Part shown: piece after piece, positions 1 through 11,700 of the stretch
How positions within the stretch are numbered: position 1 is the first letter of the stretch
Layout: each line of letters opens with the position of its first letter
Assembly (NCBI GenBank): GCA_010645155.1
Contig: CM021323.1
Coordinates: 2,895,835-2,959,834, forward strand
Source: Tigriopus japonicus
Taxonomy: Eukaryota > Arthropoda > Copepoda > Harpacticoida > Harpacticidae
Length of the DNA: 64,000 bases
Direction: 5' to 3'
Program-made: the position numbers and the translations under genes
The notes under the pieces: model-generated
The model's database searches: none
What the model was told of the DNA's origin: nothing
What the model saw: the letters and a program-made list of their open reading frames with translations, nothing else

Positions 1-704
1 TAACATGTTTGTTGCAGAGAGTTTCTAAAGGCTGATCTTGAATCGTAGCAGAACTCATCCATGTAGGTCTTAAATTTGTTTAGTTGGTTGTTTCTACTAT
101 ATACGATTCTCAGATTTTTGGAAAAACAGTGGAAAAAGCAGGTTCTCTGGAGATCAGCAATTGGGATGCAATGCGCTTCTTCAGACCGCATTCCTTGTTT
201 GAAAAGGGATGGGTATTACAAAAGATATATGTATCACGTGTGACCCAATATACGAGTATGTTTCATAAGCTCGAAATATCAGATCAATCAATTTTAAGAT
301 GTAAGCCGTTAGTCTGCCAACAATTCAATGACGAGTGTCGCTGTTAAGTCCATACATAGACTTTGCCATTGTTTTGGCTCATCTAATGAGCTTCTTTTTT
401 TTCCGCAATAATTCCCCAACAGTTCAAAAAAGAACTTTTCTTTTTTTCGTCTAAGTCTAAGCAATTTTTCGTTTACGTAGATTCTATGTAGAACAATACA
501 CTCATTTTTCTACCTACATAAACGAGTCCAAACATTTTTGACATAAAAAGAGTCCAAAATATCAGAGATTGCAAAGAAGCAAGGAAAATTGTACTGTTCA
601 TTACTTTTCATCTTACAATTCATCTCTAACTTTTGAACAAGACCCAAATACTAAGTTCAGATTCTAAATGAACTTGTAAATGACTTGTGACTAAGTAAAT
701 CGGA
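1..704. other. AT-rich intergenic or intronic sequence, no gene seen
   Basis: I find no exon, RNA gene or defined repeat boundary here. An 87-codon open frame at 84-347 has no recognisable motif and no matching splice context, so I treat it as chance. The stretch could be intron or upstream flank of gene A, whose earlier exons are not visible in the window. Confidence 0.5.
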
Positions 705-1615
705 AAAATTGAAATCAATGTTAAATTGTGTTCACAAATCTTTTACTGATCAAGCACAGTGTGTTTTTGAGCTCAAGAAGTCATTTTTAAATTCCAAAAA
801 CTTTTGAGACCACTTGTGAGGTGTTAATGCAATACTGCATATGAATTTGAATTCTGTTTATTAGGTCACGGGCAAAAATGATGATGATGATGATATATTT
901 CGGGGCCCCCAAGTATAGTGAAATTACAAGTGAAAGTATAAAAATAATAATAATAATGATAAATAAAATTTAATTGGAGGAGCTACCAGGACACACCCTT
1001 AAGCCATTTGGCTTGTTTTCAGGGGAGACCTTTTCCTAGCTTCTGGGCGTCATAAATCATTGGCTTTGGCCTGAGAAGCATTTCCAGTCATGGAAGCCTC
1101 GCATTTAATCCAAGAGCACGACTTTTGATGCTTACTTTTGACGTTATAAGGTCACTTATAACATACTTAAAGATAACTGTTTGAACATTTTCTTCAATCC
1201 AATCCTCAAGTAGTCTTATGGGTGTATCTACCTAAAATATTGTCAAAATTTACTTAGCCGTTTTTCTAAATTGACCCTCTTGTTTGGTCCTTCGAGAATG
1301 CCGATCAAAAAAGGCCGTTGAAAATAGATCCGCGAAAAATATTTCCAAAATGTTTGAGAACATCTTCACTCTTAGTACATATAAAACTTTAGGCAAAGTC
1401 ATTTTTCAATTTTTTTCGAAGTGCGTTTTAAGTAACTTAATTTTGTTTTTCCCCGTGACCTATTTAACCGAATTCAAATAAATGTTGTGCATTGCATTCA
1501 CATCTCAAAAGTTTCTGGAATTTAAAAATGACTTCTTGAGCTCAAAAACACACCGTGCTTGATCAGTAAAAGCTTTGTGATAACAACTTAATTATCATTG
1601 ATATCAACTTTTGTT
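705..1615. repeat. Foldback element with long inverted arms
   Basis: Positions about 733-815 are nearly identical to the reverse complement of about 1500-1582; the shared block includes TTTTGAGCTCAAGAAGTC. Weaker pairing continues inward (GGTCACGGG near 867 against CCCCGTGACC near 1452) and outward to about 705 and 1615, giving arms of roughly 110-165 bp. The interior (about 795-880 and 1220-1340, including GTATCTACCTAAAATATTGT) is also related to the interior of the hAT-ended element at 23721-24965. No coding frame was recognised. A non-autonomous DNA transposon is the likeliest identity; the exact ends and target duplication are not resolved. Confidence 0.65.
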
Positions 1616-2197
1616 TATGTTCGTAAGGGGGTGGTTCTCAATAATTCCATAGTCCGTTTCCTAACTGCAAATGAACTTGCATGAGCTCAAAACATGTACA
1701 GTAATACTCGACCAAAACACGCCCAATTTGATTTTTTTATAAAATGGTTTATTGAACAAAACCCCTCAAACACGTATGAGTATACTTAGTAAAGACAGAA
1801 GAGAGGAGAAAAAGCTAAAGAAATACAATCCATTAGAAAAAAACTGAAAACTGAAAATAGAAATAAAAGCGCCATCACACAAGCATCAATCTTGGAAATC
1901 GAATGCAACAGCTCACATGTAAGACAAGAAAATCATCGAGATAGAAAGTCAGAAGTAAATTGTTTTAATCCAAGATGCGTCTTGAGAGAACAGAAGGGTT
2001 TGGCTTTGGCACTTAACACCAAGATTTAAATCTAGCAAAAAATTGAATGTGTAAGAAAGATGAAAGATTCCCCATCCAGTGGTCCAAAAACGACCAACCA
2101 CCTCCAGAGGTGTTCAAATACTAAATGGATACATTTAACTTGTGTATGTGTTTCGTCTCTACAAATTCACTCAAATTGAATTTCCTTCAATCTTTAG
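1616..2197. other. Sequence upstream of the first visible exon of gene A
   Basis: No exon resembling the family's APAGCTQYF-type exon was found here, although gene D places that exon only about 190 bp upstream of the equivalent junction. This is probably intron. Its last bases (TCTTTAG at 2191-2197) form the acceptor of the exon at 2198. Confidence 0.4.
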
Positions 2198-2628
2198 GGT
2201 TCTGTCGACTGAGCTTGAGGGAATCTTCAACAACCGCCCCGGACCCGTTCTTGTTATCAGCTCCAACGACTGCAGCTGAGGTAACCTCATTATTTCTAAG
2301 TTTGATTTCGGTTTAGTATTTTACCAGACTTTGTTTGCTCTTTCCATAGACCACTTGTGATGCACTCAATCATATTACGGTCATGACCCCAGTGAGTGGC
2401 ATGGTGTGTGGGGGACTCTTGGGGAATGACGGTGACACGGGTCCAAACACCTTAACAAGTGAGTAGTTGGCGACATTGATTTAGTTCAAACATCCGTTGG
2501 CAATGATGTTTTTACGTTGCTTTTCAGCTACTTCGGGCTCCTTTGAAGTGGGTGTCCTCACCATAGCTACTCAGACTGCCGGCATCACAGGATTCAATTT
2601 AGATTTTGAACAAGTTCCGTGCGCCTAA
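2198..2628 (+). CDS. Gene A: C-terminal exons of a secreted CUB-like protein (partial)
   Basis: Three exons join in phase: 2198-2280, 2350-2458 and 2528-2628 (stop TAA at 2626-2628). All introns are GT-AG. The translation runs GFCRLSLRESS, then TTCDALNHITVM with MVCGG, then SGSFEVGVLTIA, ending GFNLDFEQVPCA. The first exon is 83 bp in phase 1, exactly like the homologous exons of genes B and D, and each motif has a counterpart there (GFCQL, MFCGG, GFNLNFKQVACF). This is therefore the last quarter of a family member; the upstream three quarters are not visible in positions 1-2197 and may lie outside the window or be lost. The family is predicted secreted and disulphide-rich; its ligand is unknown. 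It converges with gene B. No AATAAA signal lies close behind the stop. Confidence 0.85.
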
Positions 2629-3403
2629 AATCCAAACGAGAGGACATCAGCAAGCGCACTCCCCGTTATGTTGCAAATTGTTAATAGTCGAAGTAAATCG
2701 TTCTCACATTCATTCCAAAAGTCGATGAATTCATGATTTTATTTAGCTGAACTTCTTTAGTTGACCTCTTTAGTTGGCATTGGACTTTAGATTTATTGAA
2801 TATTCCAGTATAAAAGTTTATTTATTTTTTATGGCTTTATTTTTAACGATTATGTGAGGTGCAAACTAGGCTTCAGGATCCTTCAAACAATGTCTAAGGG
2901 AGGGGCACTCTTTGAGGGAATCGTCAAAATGGGGACTTGCCTTTTTTACTCAACGAGGTCGCCAAATCCACTTATTTTGACAGCTTCAAAAAGGGTCAAA
3001 AATTGGGTTGTGAAAAATGTTTTTTAAACAAATTTAGTTGCAACAGCTCTGAAATTTTACGTGATGATTATTTCTTTAAAATTGGTCGTGTAGATCAAAA
3101 ATCATAGAGCCGTTTGCATTCTTTTTGGTATACCTCTCGTATGACTCGTTCTCGGGCTAAAGCCCTCGCTCGAACTTGTCACCCTGCAGCCGAGCTCTCG
3201 AACAGGGCAAGATTTTCTAACCCTTCGATTTCATGATTCTCATAATGCAAGGATTCACACGTTATAGTTACATTTTCATTATTAAATTTTACATATTTGT
3301 AATTTATACGTTATTAATAAAATACGTAGTATTTTAACCAAATACCATGAAAAAGTTCATCGTATGCAATACGGTTAAAGATTGACTTTCTTTACAAGGA
3401 ATC
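2629..3403. other. Intergenic sequence after gene A, no gene seen
   Basis: AT-rich flank and presumed 3' UTR of gene A. I see no coding signal. The last part (3385-3425) resembles the sequence beside the 40-bp hairpin near 49,900, sharing GGAATCCCATTCC and TGTAGCGGT, so a repeat boundary lies near 3400. Confidence 0.4.
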
Positions 3404-4660
3404 CCATTCCGTGTAGCGGTGAGAAATAAATTCCATCAAATCCGGCAATCCCAATCACAAAGCATACTCGATCGCAAGATCTGCATACCATAAGGCACTG
3501 CGAAGAGCAGAGCGCCAATCTCAAATTGAGGACGTGGAAAACATGAAAGCCCAGGCTAACAATGGAAATATGATCCCGCTATACAAAAAAGCCCGAAATA
3601 GCTCACTGGGATCCTCCATCTCAATCCCAGTGTTTTTTGAACACTGGTCTTCCCTCTTGCAAGCCTTTTCTCGTCCAAGTTTTCCTTTGGTTCCAACTAA
3701 CTTGGCCGATGATCATGCTCTGCTATCACCAATTACAGAACAAGAAGTGAATTTAGCTTTAGACCACCAAAAGAGCAATACTCGGGGCCTTCACGGATAC
3801 TCCCCAAAAGATTTAAAACTGCAAAGAGCTCATCTCGTCAAAATCCTTGCTCGAATATTCTCGAAATCTCTCGTTTTGAAGACACTTCCACCGATTTGGC
3901 TCAACTCGACCTTATTCTTTCTTTTTAAGAAAGGAATTCGATCGGACCCAAACAACTACAGATCCATTGCCGTGCAGGATCCGTTTCTTAAGGTGTTTTC
4001 CACAATTCTAAATGAGAGACTTACGTCCTATGTGCGAGAAGGGGAGATGCTAACTCATCTACAGTTTGGATTTACTCGCGGAAAAAGTACAGTTGGTGCA
4101 ACTTCCCTCCTTAGAGAAATAATATCACGACGTCTAACACAGAAGCTACGAACATACGCAGCATTTATAGACTTCAAAAAGGCCTTTGATACAATATGTG
4201 GGAAAAAGCTGGCCATGAAACTACAGAGCTTGCACCTTCCACCCGCTTTCGTGCTTCTCATATTCAACATGTTACAGTCCACGTCTTTACGCATCAAGTC
4301 TGGGGAACGTTTATCGCGTCCGTTCTATTCGTTCAATGGCGTTCCACAGGGCGATCCATGCTCCCCATCACTTTTCAACCTCTTTATCAATGACCTGCCA
4401 GACCATCTGAAACACAATGGGGTTTGGCTGGACCAGAGATATCCGAAAAAGAATCCACCTTCTCATGTTCGCGGATGATGTGGTTATTCTGGGAGACTCT
4501 GCCCAAGATTTACAAGCGGCATTAGTGTCTCTTGATGAATACTGCGAAAAAAACACCCTTGAAGTCAATGTGGCCAAATCAAAGATAATGGTATTTCACC
4601 GTGGCCGACTACCAAAATGCTCTGTACTGTCTGTGGGGAACAAAACCAACCATATCACAT
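3404..4660 (+). pseudogene. Non-LTR retrotransposon (LINE) reverse transcriptase, frameshifted and truncated
   Basis: An open frame through 3492-4478 encodes the reverse-transcriptase palm and fingers: NYRSIAVQ at about 3953, FGFTRGKST at about 4066, catalytic FIDFKKAFD at about 4165 and GVPQGDPCSPSLFNLFINDL at about 4339-4398. The FADDVVIL motif that carries the catalytic aspartates falls in another frame (4467-4490), so a frameshift near 4420-4440 splits the enzyme. The second frame continues to about 4640 with a LEVNVAKSKIMVF thumb-like segment. No endonuclease, ORF1 or poly(A) tail is attached, so both ends are missing. Motif style fits a LINE of the I/Jockey/CR1 type; I cannot choose the clade by eye. 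It is dead as a gene. Confidence 0.9.
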
Positions 4661-5254
4661 ATATTTCTGTTGCCGTAATGACAAAAATAATTTGTCGCAA
4701 TAAAGATACAAAAATAATAAAAAATAATAACTGGGCAACCAAAAGAAATGTTATTTTCTAAATTACATTACTGATTTATTAGTTTAGTGAGATAAAATCA
4801 GCCACCACAAAAGCCACTACTGTATTTGAATTTTGCTCGTCATTTCGCCTATCTTTTTGTTTTTATGTCCCAATTCACATTTTGGGAATTGAAATTCAAT
4901 TTCTCGTTGCTCCCCAACACAAAGTTTAAGCGTCCAAAAATGCAAAAAATACAAAAAAAAGATTTTTTCAAAAAATTGACGGCCATAGATAATTCTTGTA
5001 TTATTCAAAAGTTGAAATCACCAATACTGTATTTCGTTTTCTTTTTCCTTTTTCATAAAAGTTTTCCGTTCAATTGTTCAATTGAATTTTCCCACTAAAT
5101 ATGTATAAGATTTCAAACAAATTTCAAAACAAGGACCTCGACACAATCATTGGACTATCAATCAAAATCCAAGGTTATCGTGCTACAATCCTTCGAATTT
5201 TGACTGACTTTAATCAAATTGAAAGCGGATAAAATATTTTTCAGGTTACGTTAC
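4661..5254. other. AT-rich stretch after the LINE, no gene seen
   Basis: T-rich and A-rich runs produce overlapping open frames on both strands (4817-5098) without motifs, so I read them as composition artefacts. No repeat ends were found. Confidence 0.4.
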
Positions 5255-5500
5255 GTTTATTGCGACTCATGGTCATGTCATGTCGTATAAATATGCTAAT
5301 ATATGTAAAAAATATACATTTAAAGACCAACCCACTCTACTACAATAACCAAGAATTTCCCCATCTACCTCTACACAATTGTGTTTGTACTGTCTGCTCA
5401 TCTCCCCGTCACTTCCTTCATGTGCACTGAAACATTTCTAGTCAACTCACTTGTGATATCACATTCTAGTCGCCTATTTTAACGTTTTTACCACTTGACT
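5255..5500 (+). repeat. Dispersed repeat copy, rearranged (same family as 23505-25130)
   Basis: Positions 5320-5500 match the plus-strand repeat at 23570-23712 and 24966-25010: CCCACTCTACT, ATGTGCACTGAAAC, TGTGATATCACATTCTAGTC and TTTTAACGTTTTTACCA. Just upstream, 5262-5310 is the reverse complement of that repeat's 3' tail (ATTGCGACTCATGGTCATGTC). The tail is thus inverted relative to the body, which points to a rearranged insertion. The copy carries an uninterrupted GTGATATC at 5454, the site that holds a hAT insertion in the copy at 23713. Confidence 0.7.
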
Positions 5501-8010
5501 GGGTCTTTAATATCTTCTGGCTTTATTTTTTGGGTCTTTATTTAAAAGAAGTTCAAGGGCACGCTATTCCATTATTTATGATGGATTCAGAGCGTTTTAA
5601 CAAACTCCTCAATTTTGGAAAATGAGTGGGAATTGGAACCTGTTCATTTTTCGAGGAACTTCTAAAGCCTTAGAATTTCCGTTGTTTGGGTTCAACGACA
5701 ACATCTTGAGGCTTGTGTGATCCCGCAAAGATCCTGCAATAATTTGCAAACCTTTCTTTCTACTTCATCTTTAACAAGACCCTTTGGCTGCATTACATCA
5801 TAGATATCTAGACCCATAGATATCTAGACCCTGGATGTCGTACGGAAAATTGAGGTGACCGCTTGGTTGGCTAGAGGAAGGAATGAAGCAAAGAAGCAAG
5901 TTTTTCATTTTTTGGTGTTGTTAGCTCATTCTTAATGATCCTGTTTAACAATGAACATAAAATTCTCCTATTTTCTTGTTGCATGAAATACTATCTAACC
6001 ATTTTACCTGCTAAGGGGAAGGTTATTGTAGTCATATTTGCATCTTTCTTCCCGAATGGTTGATTTTAACCATGTGATTTTTTTGCTGCCAATCTATTAT
6101 TTCACATAATATAGACAAGTTTGCAACAAATTATTTCCTGTTCCTTCTCACCTATTTTACAACGTGTTTGATAACATTGATTTATATATGTGTTTATTGA
6201 AGTATATTTTAACAAGAAGTATTTCATTACATTTGCTTAATGCACTAGAATATATAACACTATATCCTTCCACGGCATAGTTTCCCCTAATTTTTGTTGC
6301 ATTTGTGGTCTAATTCATCAGTGTTATTGTTTTCAGAGGATAGACAGTCTTTGCATTTATCCTTAAGTATTTTTCCAATCTTGGTGAAAGGAATAAAGGA
6401 CTAAAAATTTTTCCTTGGAACAAATCAGAAGCACATCCTACTCACAAATGTATAAATGTTTTGAGAAACTATGATAGTTATAGTCACAAAAACTAACATC
6501 AAAGTGGAATTTTTCAAAACCAAAGCTGGCTGACAATGATGTATCTTTTAATGTTCCGGAAAAGTTGATGAAACTTTAAACTTTGTGTGAAAAGACTGTT
6601 TCAAAGTGAACTGGATTTGATAGATTGTCCAAGATTTTTGTATCATAAGTAAAACAGGGAACAGCCTCCAAACCAAACATTTATTGGAAGGCTTAAGATT
6701 GAACACACTGTTGACTTCTATTGCTCATCTTGACTTGTTGATCTTGATGGAGCAATGTTATGTTAGGCATAATTGTATCAACATTGCTAAGCCATCATTT
6801 GTTTTACATGAAAGGACAATATGCAATTCTAGACAAATGGTCACCTTAACTTTTGACAAATACAACCAGCAAGTAAAATGTATGAACAATGTAAAATAAA
6901 GAAAAAAGTTATAAATAAAGAAATGCTCAATGCAAATGGCAAGTGAATTGAAAGCACAAAATTTTGATCACTATGACAATTCCATATTTTTGCACCTTTT
7001 AGGACTGTATAGTCCATTACACAGATAAATTAAAACAAACACCTTTTGCTCCAATTTTTCTCATTTTTCTTCATCATAACACCTTGGTGAGTGCAAACAC
7101 CTTATGACTTGAAAGAGTTAACATAAAGACCTTAGCAAGCCAGTTCTTAGTGCCCTAAATATTTTTGGATTGTGTTTAACAAATGTGGAGATAGGTTTTA
7201 TTCTGCCAAACAAAATTGGTCATTAACTATTCAAGCCTTGTTGTGATGCATCCAAAAAAAGCAACCAAAATTAGGTGCATTGCAGCATATTGGCTATTCA
7301 TAATTCAAATAAATCTAGATTTGCCAACCTTTGTATGCACTTCAGTAGATCTCAGTGAATGGAAACTCCTGAACATATCTTTCAACACTTGTGTTTGTTG
7401 GTCATTGATGGCTGAAGTTCCCCACCACTCATAGAGCCCCTTTGGTCTCAAACTGGTGCCCACCACTTCACTTCACACCCCTTCAAACAAGTCTGAAGAC
7501 CACATTTGACTTATTTTTTATGGATTTTTGTTTCCTGACGCTTTAAATTCAACCACAACCAGGAACAAACTGAAGTGCTTCCTTTATTGACAACTACTGG
7601 CATTGTCAAGGGTCACAAACATTTAGAGGGCAAGTCAAATTTCTAATCTTGTGTCATAGTATTTTGAGACAAGATAAATGAGATGGACCCAAAACATACT
7701 ATTCATTTGGAAATCATTATTCAATGTTCAATTATTGCACAACTTTGTCCATTCTTCTTTTTGAAAAAACTAGTCTTGATTGGGCTCAAGTCAAAATAAG
7801 TCCAACCCTGAACATCACTTGGGAAGCCAAATGAGTCTACAGTAAATGGGCTCAGAATTTTAGCCAACCAAGTGGTCGGAGAGGTTGGGCGATTCTGTTC
7901 CGTTGGTCGTCCACTCGAGACGTCCATGATTACATACATGTATTCATCTTAGTGGCCAATCAAAAATTAGGAACCAAAAGGATGCAAAGGCTGCATAAAA
8001 AAGTGAACTA
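5501..8010. other. Intergenic sequence between genes A and B, no gene seen
   Basis: About 2.5 kb with no recognisable exon or transposon end. A short tandem duplication (CATAGATATCTAGACC twice) sits at 5800-5832. Open frames at 6684-6899, 7216-7434 and 7721-7939 have no motifs and normal AT-rich composition; I do not call them genes. Confidence 0.4.
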
Positions 8011-8705
8011 ATGTTAACAAATTGGCCCAAAGTAAGTTTGAAAAGATGCGAAAAGTGGCCACTTCGTGATAATGAGATATTTTTCAGTAAAATCCTGCTA
8101 ATTGTGATCCCAAATATGGGAGCCGAAAAAAAACTTCGATACTTCGCTTTTGAAAAAAAAGAGTCACTTCATCTTGATTTTCTCAGATCTGTAAACTTTG
8201 AAGATGAAAAAATCTTACTTTTTATTTCCACGCCTAAACTTAAGGAGTCTTACTTTCTCGTTGGTCATGCGAGTGTACCAAGTTTTCGTTTTGCTCTGCA
8301 ATTTACAAATACGCTCTCCCCGTGTGCCTGTCTTCGTCAATTTCGCAAAAGCAATGTTTTCGAAATACCTTAAGCGATACTTAGGCATTCTGTACTCCTG
8401 CAACAATGCCTTTGTCCATTACCTGACAGAGTCCTGGCCCTTTAAAAGCTGGCTTGAGTTTATCTCAATGAAAAGACTTTCGGCCTTGCAATTTGGTACC
8501 GACTTTTCTGGACTTCGCCTCACTCTCTTCGACAAGCTCCCTAGCTCACCTTCGTATTATGACGTAATACCATTTATACCTACATACTTCTGGAGAAGTC
8601 GTGTAATTAATCCCATCCAACTAGACCCAAACCGAAGAAGCAAACAATATACTTGGATACGAATCAAATTTAACTGTGTGAACCATTTATTTCGATGCCG
8701 TAACT
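8011..8705 (+). pseudogene. Probable LINE-derived coding fragment, frameshifted
   Basis: Two overlapping plus-strand frames (8011-8373 and 8198-8707) form a block of coding-like composition. The second contains KRYLGILYSCNNAFVHYLTE and IPFIPTYFWRSRVIN. This resembles the region that follows the reverse-transcriptase domain in some LINE ORF2 proteins. That assignment is from general resemblance only and is weaker than for the other LINE pieces. The fragment has no start, no reverse-transcriptase motif and no tail. It ends just before the 3' end of gene B on the other strand, and its last bases supply a TTTATT that could act as gene B's AATAAA signal. Confidence 0.4.
8686..8691 (-). promoter_or_regulatory. 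Candidate polyadenylation signal of gene B
   Basis: TTTATT on the plus strand reads AATAAA on the minus strand, about 70 bp beyond the gene B stop codon. The spacing is reasonable for a polyadenylation signal, but the hexamer is common in AT-rich DNA. Confidence 0.4.
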
Positions 8706-8762
8706 AAACCCTAACATACAAGTAATTGAAACAACAATCTTATTTTAACATTCCTCTCAATT

Positions 8763-11700
8763 CTATGTGCATGGTACTTGGTCATAGTCCAAGCTAAATC
8801 CAGTGGCACCCGTAGGAACAGCCAATAAGCTTCGCAATCCAACTTCAAACGATCCGGGAGAAGCTAGAACGAGAGGATATGACTTGAATTAGGGATAACT
8901 CAATATTCGCTACAAACATGCTCTCACCTAACACTACAGATTCTCCACCAGAAGTAAACATATTTCCACAGAACATGCTACTCCCAGGGGTGGTAACAAT
9001 TATATGGCTCTCTGCACCGCATGCCTAAAAGAAGTTGAAGTTTTGAATTGATCTCCTATTCAAAACACAAAGTATATTGCCAAACTTGCCAGTGAAGTTT
9101 CAGTAGGTCCCAGAAACAAGAATGAGTTGGGTGTGGTAATGAGGGAAGCCCTTAAACGCAATTGGCAAAATCCTAAAATAAATTTCAAAAATGTCAAACA
9201 TGGTTGTGGGAAAAGAAAAAATGAGTTTAGGTATTTAAAGGATTAATTATATCTGAATATCTGAGGATAGAAGCCCTTCATGACTTGAATTTGAGGAACT
9301 TGGATTCACCAGATTGAAAGAACGGAATTTCAGAACAATACTGGAAAATTTGAGCTATTGGAATGTGTATTTTTTGAACAAAAAAATATAACAAGATTAC
9401 AAGGTTAATTGCAGTTTTTACCATTTTTGCCTCTATACATCAATTACAATCCAATACAAATATCAAACAAAATAATATCTTTTTATCTAGTCCAGTTTTC
9501 AATGTCCTCTTGCGTATTTTTTAAATCAGTTGTCATTAAAATGATTTTTGACATATCCTGAATTTCAATCAGGATCAGAAATCAGGCAAAAAATCCCACT
9601 GAGGGCTGCAGCTCAGCGGTTGCTGTCCCATGTCTTAAAGCTTGAATAAGTTAAAAAAAAACGTTCACAGTTTACACGTTTCCTATATGAATACTTTTTA
9701 ACTACATTTTTTGAGACATGTTTATCATTCTATCGATTGTTATGGTTAAGGTACAAGCAAAGCATTAAAAGTTGTTTATTACGAAATGCCGTTAATAGGG
9801 ACAGGAACTTTAGACGAATGAAGCAATTCGTCTTTTTTTCATCTTTTTTTGTCTTTTTGACCTTTATTCGTCGCGAATTTTTTTCGTCTAATTTGGATTT
9901 TATTCGTCTTTTTTCGTCTAATTGGGCAAAAATTTGGATTTTCTTGAATTTCAAGCTCTTTAAGTGTCTTTTTTCAATTTCCAAGCAAATAAAAACTTGG
10001 AAGAAAGTTCGATCCCACCAATTACAGACCAATGTGATAAATTAATTGTCAGTTGCGGTTTTGTGCAAACAAAATACAATCCACACTTATAAATTAACTT
10101 GTACTCGTAGAGTTGCTTGACAGACACAGAAAGAAAAGATTACTATTGGGTTGAAAAAGCTTTCTGGCCATCAGAACAATTATTGGATCTGCAAATCAGA
10201 TTTTAATTATAGCTCTACTGAAAACGTTCCTTTAAAAGAGGCATTTTTCAACTCTTGGTTTTTATTTGACATTTGTACTTACTAGCTAATTCCTGCTCAT
10301 TAGGTACTTCCTTTTTTTAAATTTTCTAGATTGCGCCGTTTTTGCACAAGCAGTCAGATTGGTCCCCATGTGGGAGCAGTTATAAACGTCTTTTTTCGTC
10401 TCTACGGGCATTTAATTTTTCTTCTTTCTCATAAGCCAGTTTCTTTCGCCTTTTTGGGAAATTAATTGGATTTTTTTACGTCTTAAAAGTAATTTTTTCG
10501 TTTTTTTTCGTCATATCGGAATTTTAATTCGTCTATTTTCGTTTAATTTGACAGTTTTATTCGTCTAAACTTCCTGTTCTTAGTCATTAACAACTATAAT
10601 GATTACTTAAAGTTAAATTGCATTTTTATTACAACAACAAAATAAAAGTGCAATGAGGTTATTGCACAGTAATTTATCCCCAATCCCAAAAATGCCAATA
10701 ATGGCTCATTTCCTATGCAAAATCGAGCCCTTCACCACCAGGCTGGCAAGGTTAGTGTCCAACAGTGTAAGGAACCTGACCTTTCTGGAGGCGATGTCAT
10801 TCCCAGTCAAGGACTTAATAACACCAGACATGCCTTCGAAATATTGGTGGTCACGCACCTTAGTCCGTCTTCCTGCCAAATCCCGAAACGACGGGAACCT
10901 TAGATCATTTATTAGTCATTCTTATTTAATAATTTAATAATATTATTTAATATTAATAGAACTCAATGACGGGAACTGACAAAGGACCTGTTCAAGCTGA
11001 TCCACCCACTCTACTGCAATTGCCAAGATTTTCATCATCTCTCTTAAACCAACTACATCTGGACTGTCTGTGCATCCCCCTTCATTTCTTTCATATCCAC
11101 TAAAACTACATTCTAGTCAACTTTGAATCGCAATTAAAACATTGTCATAATTGAAATTACAATTACATCACGAGACTGAATGCAACTGTTTTTTTTTGCT
11201 AACCTGGTAAAATAGAAAATGCATATTTACACGAACATATTTTTCAATATGGCACACTACATTGAAAGATTGGAGCACTTACCAAGTTCTTGTCTGATGC
11301 AGTTTGTATATTGTTGGTTACCTAATAGCTGACCCCCGGCAAAATTATAAGACTGGATAGATCCACTTTCTCCTACGAAATATTGAGTGCATCCAGCGGG
11401 AGCTCTGAAAACGGCAAGATGATATTGTCAGAGTAACAAATGAGAATGTTATTATTTTGAGATTTAAAATTTATATGAATATCTGATAAGAAAATGATAA
11501 AGTTGATGTACGACACCACAGTTTGTTAACAGATCCAATTTGTTATTTGAAAATTCAGTTCGGATTGGATTTGGAGAACCTGTCGGATCCGATGCACAAC
11601 TCTAGTTCCCAGTAACCGTGATTGACACTCACAAAGTGTCTCGTGAACGAATCCGAATATCTTTTTTATCTGAACGAATCCAAATCCGAAAGTTTGATGC

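Noticed and set aside
3534..4761. Functional reverse transcriptase gene
   Set aside because: The FADD box is in a different frame from motifs A and B, and both ends of the element are missing.
9730..10045. Opposite-strand 100-residue frames rich in K, F and R
   Set aside because: They arise from the TTCGTC word array of a hAT-like MITE.
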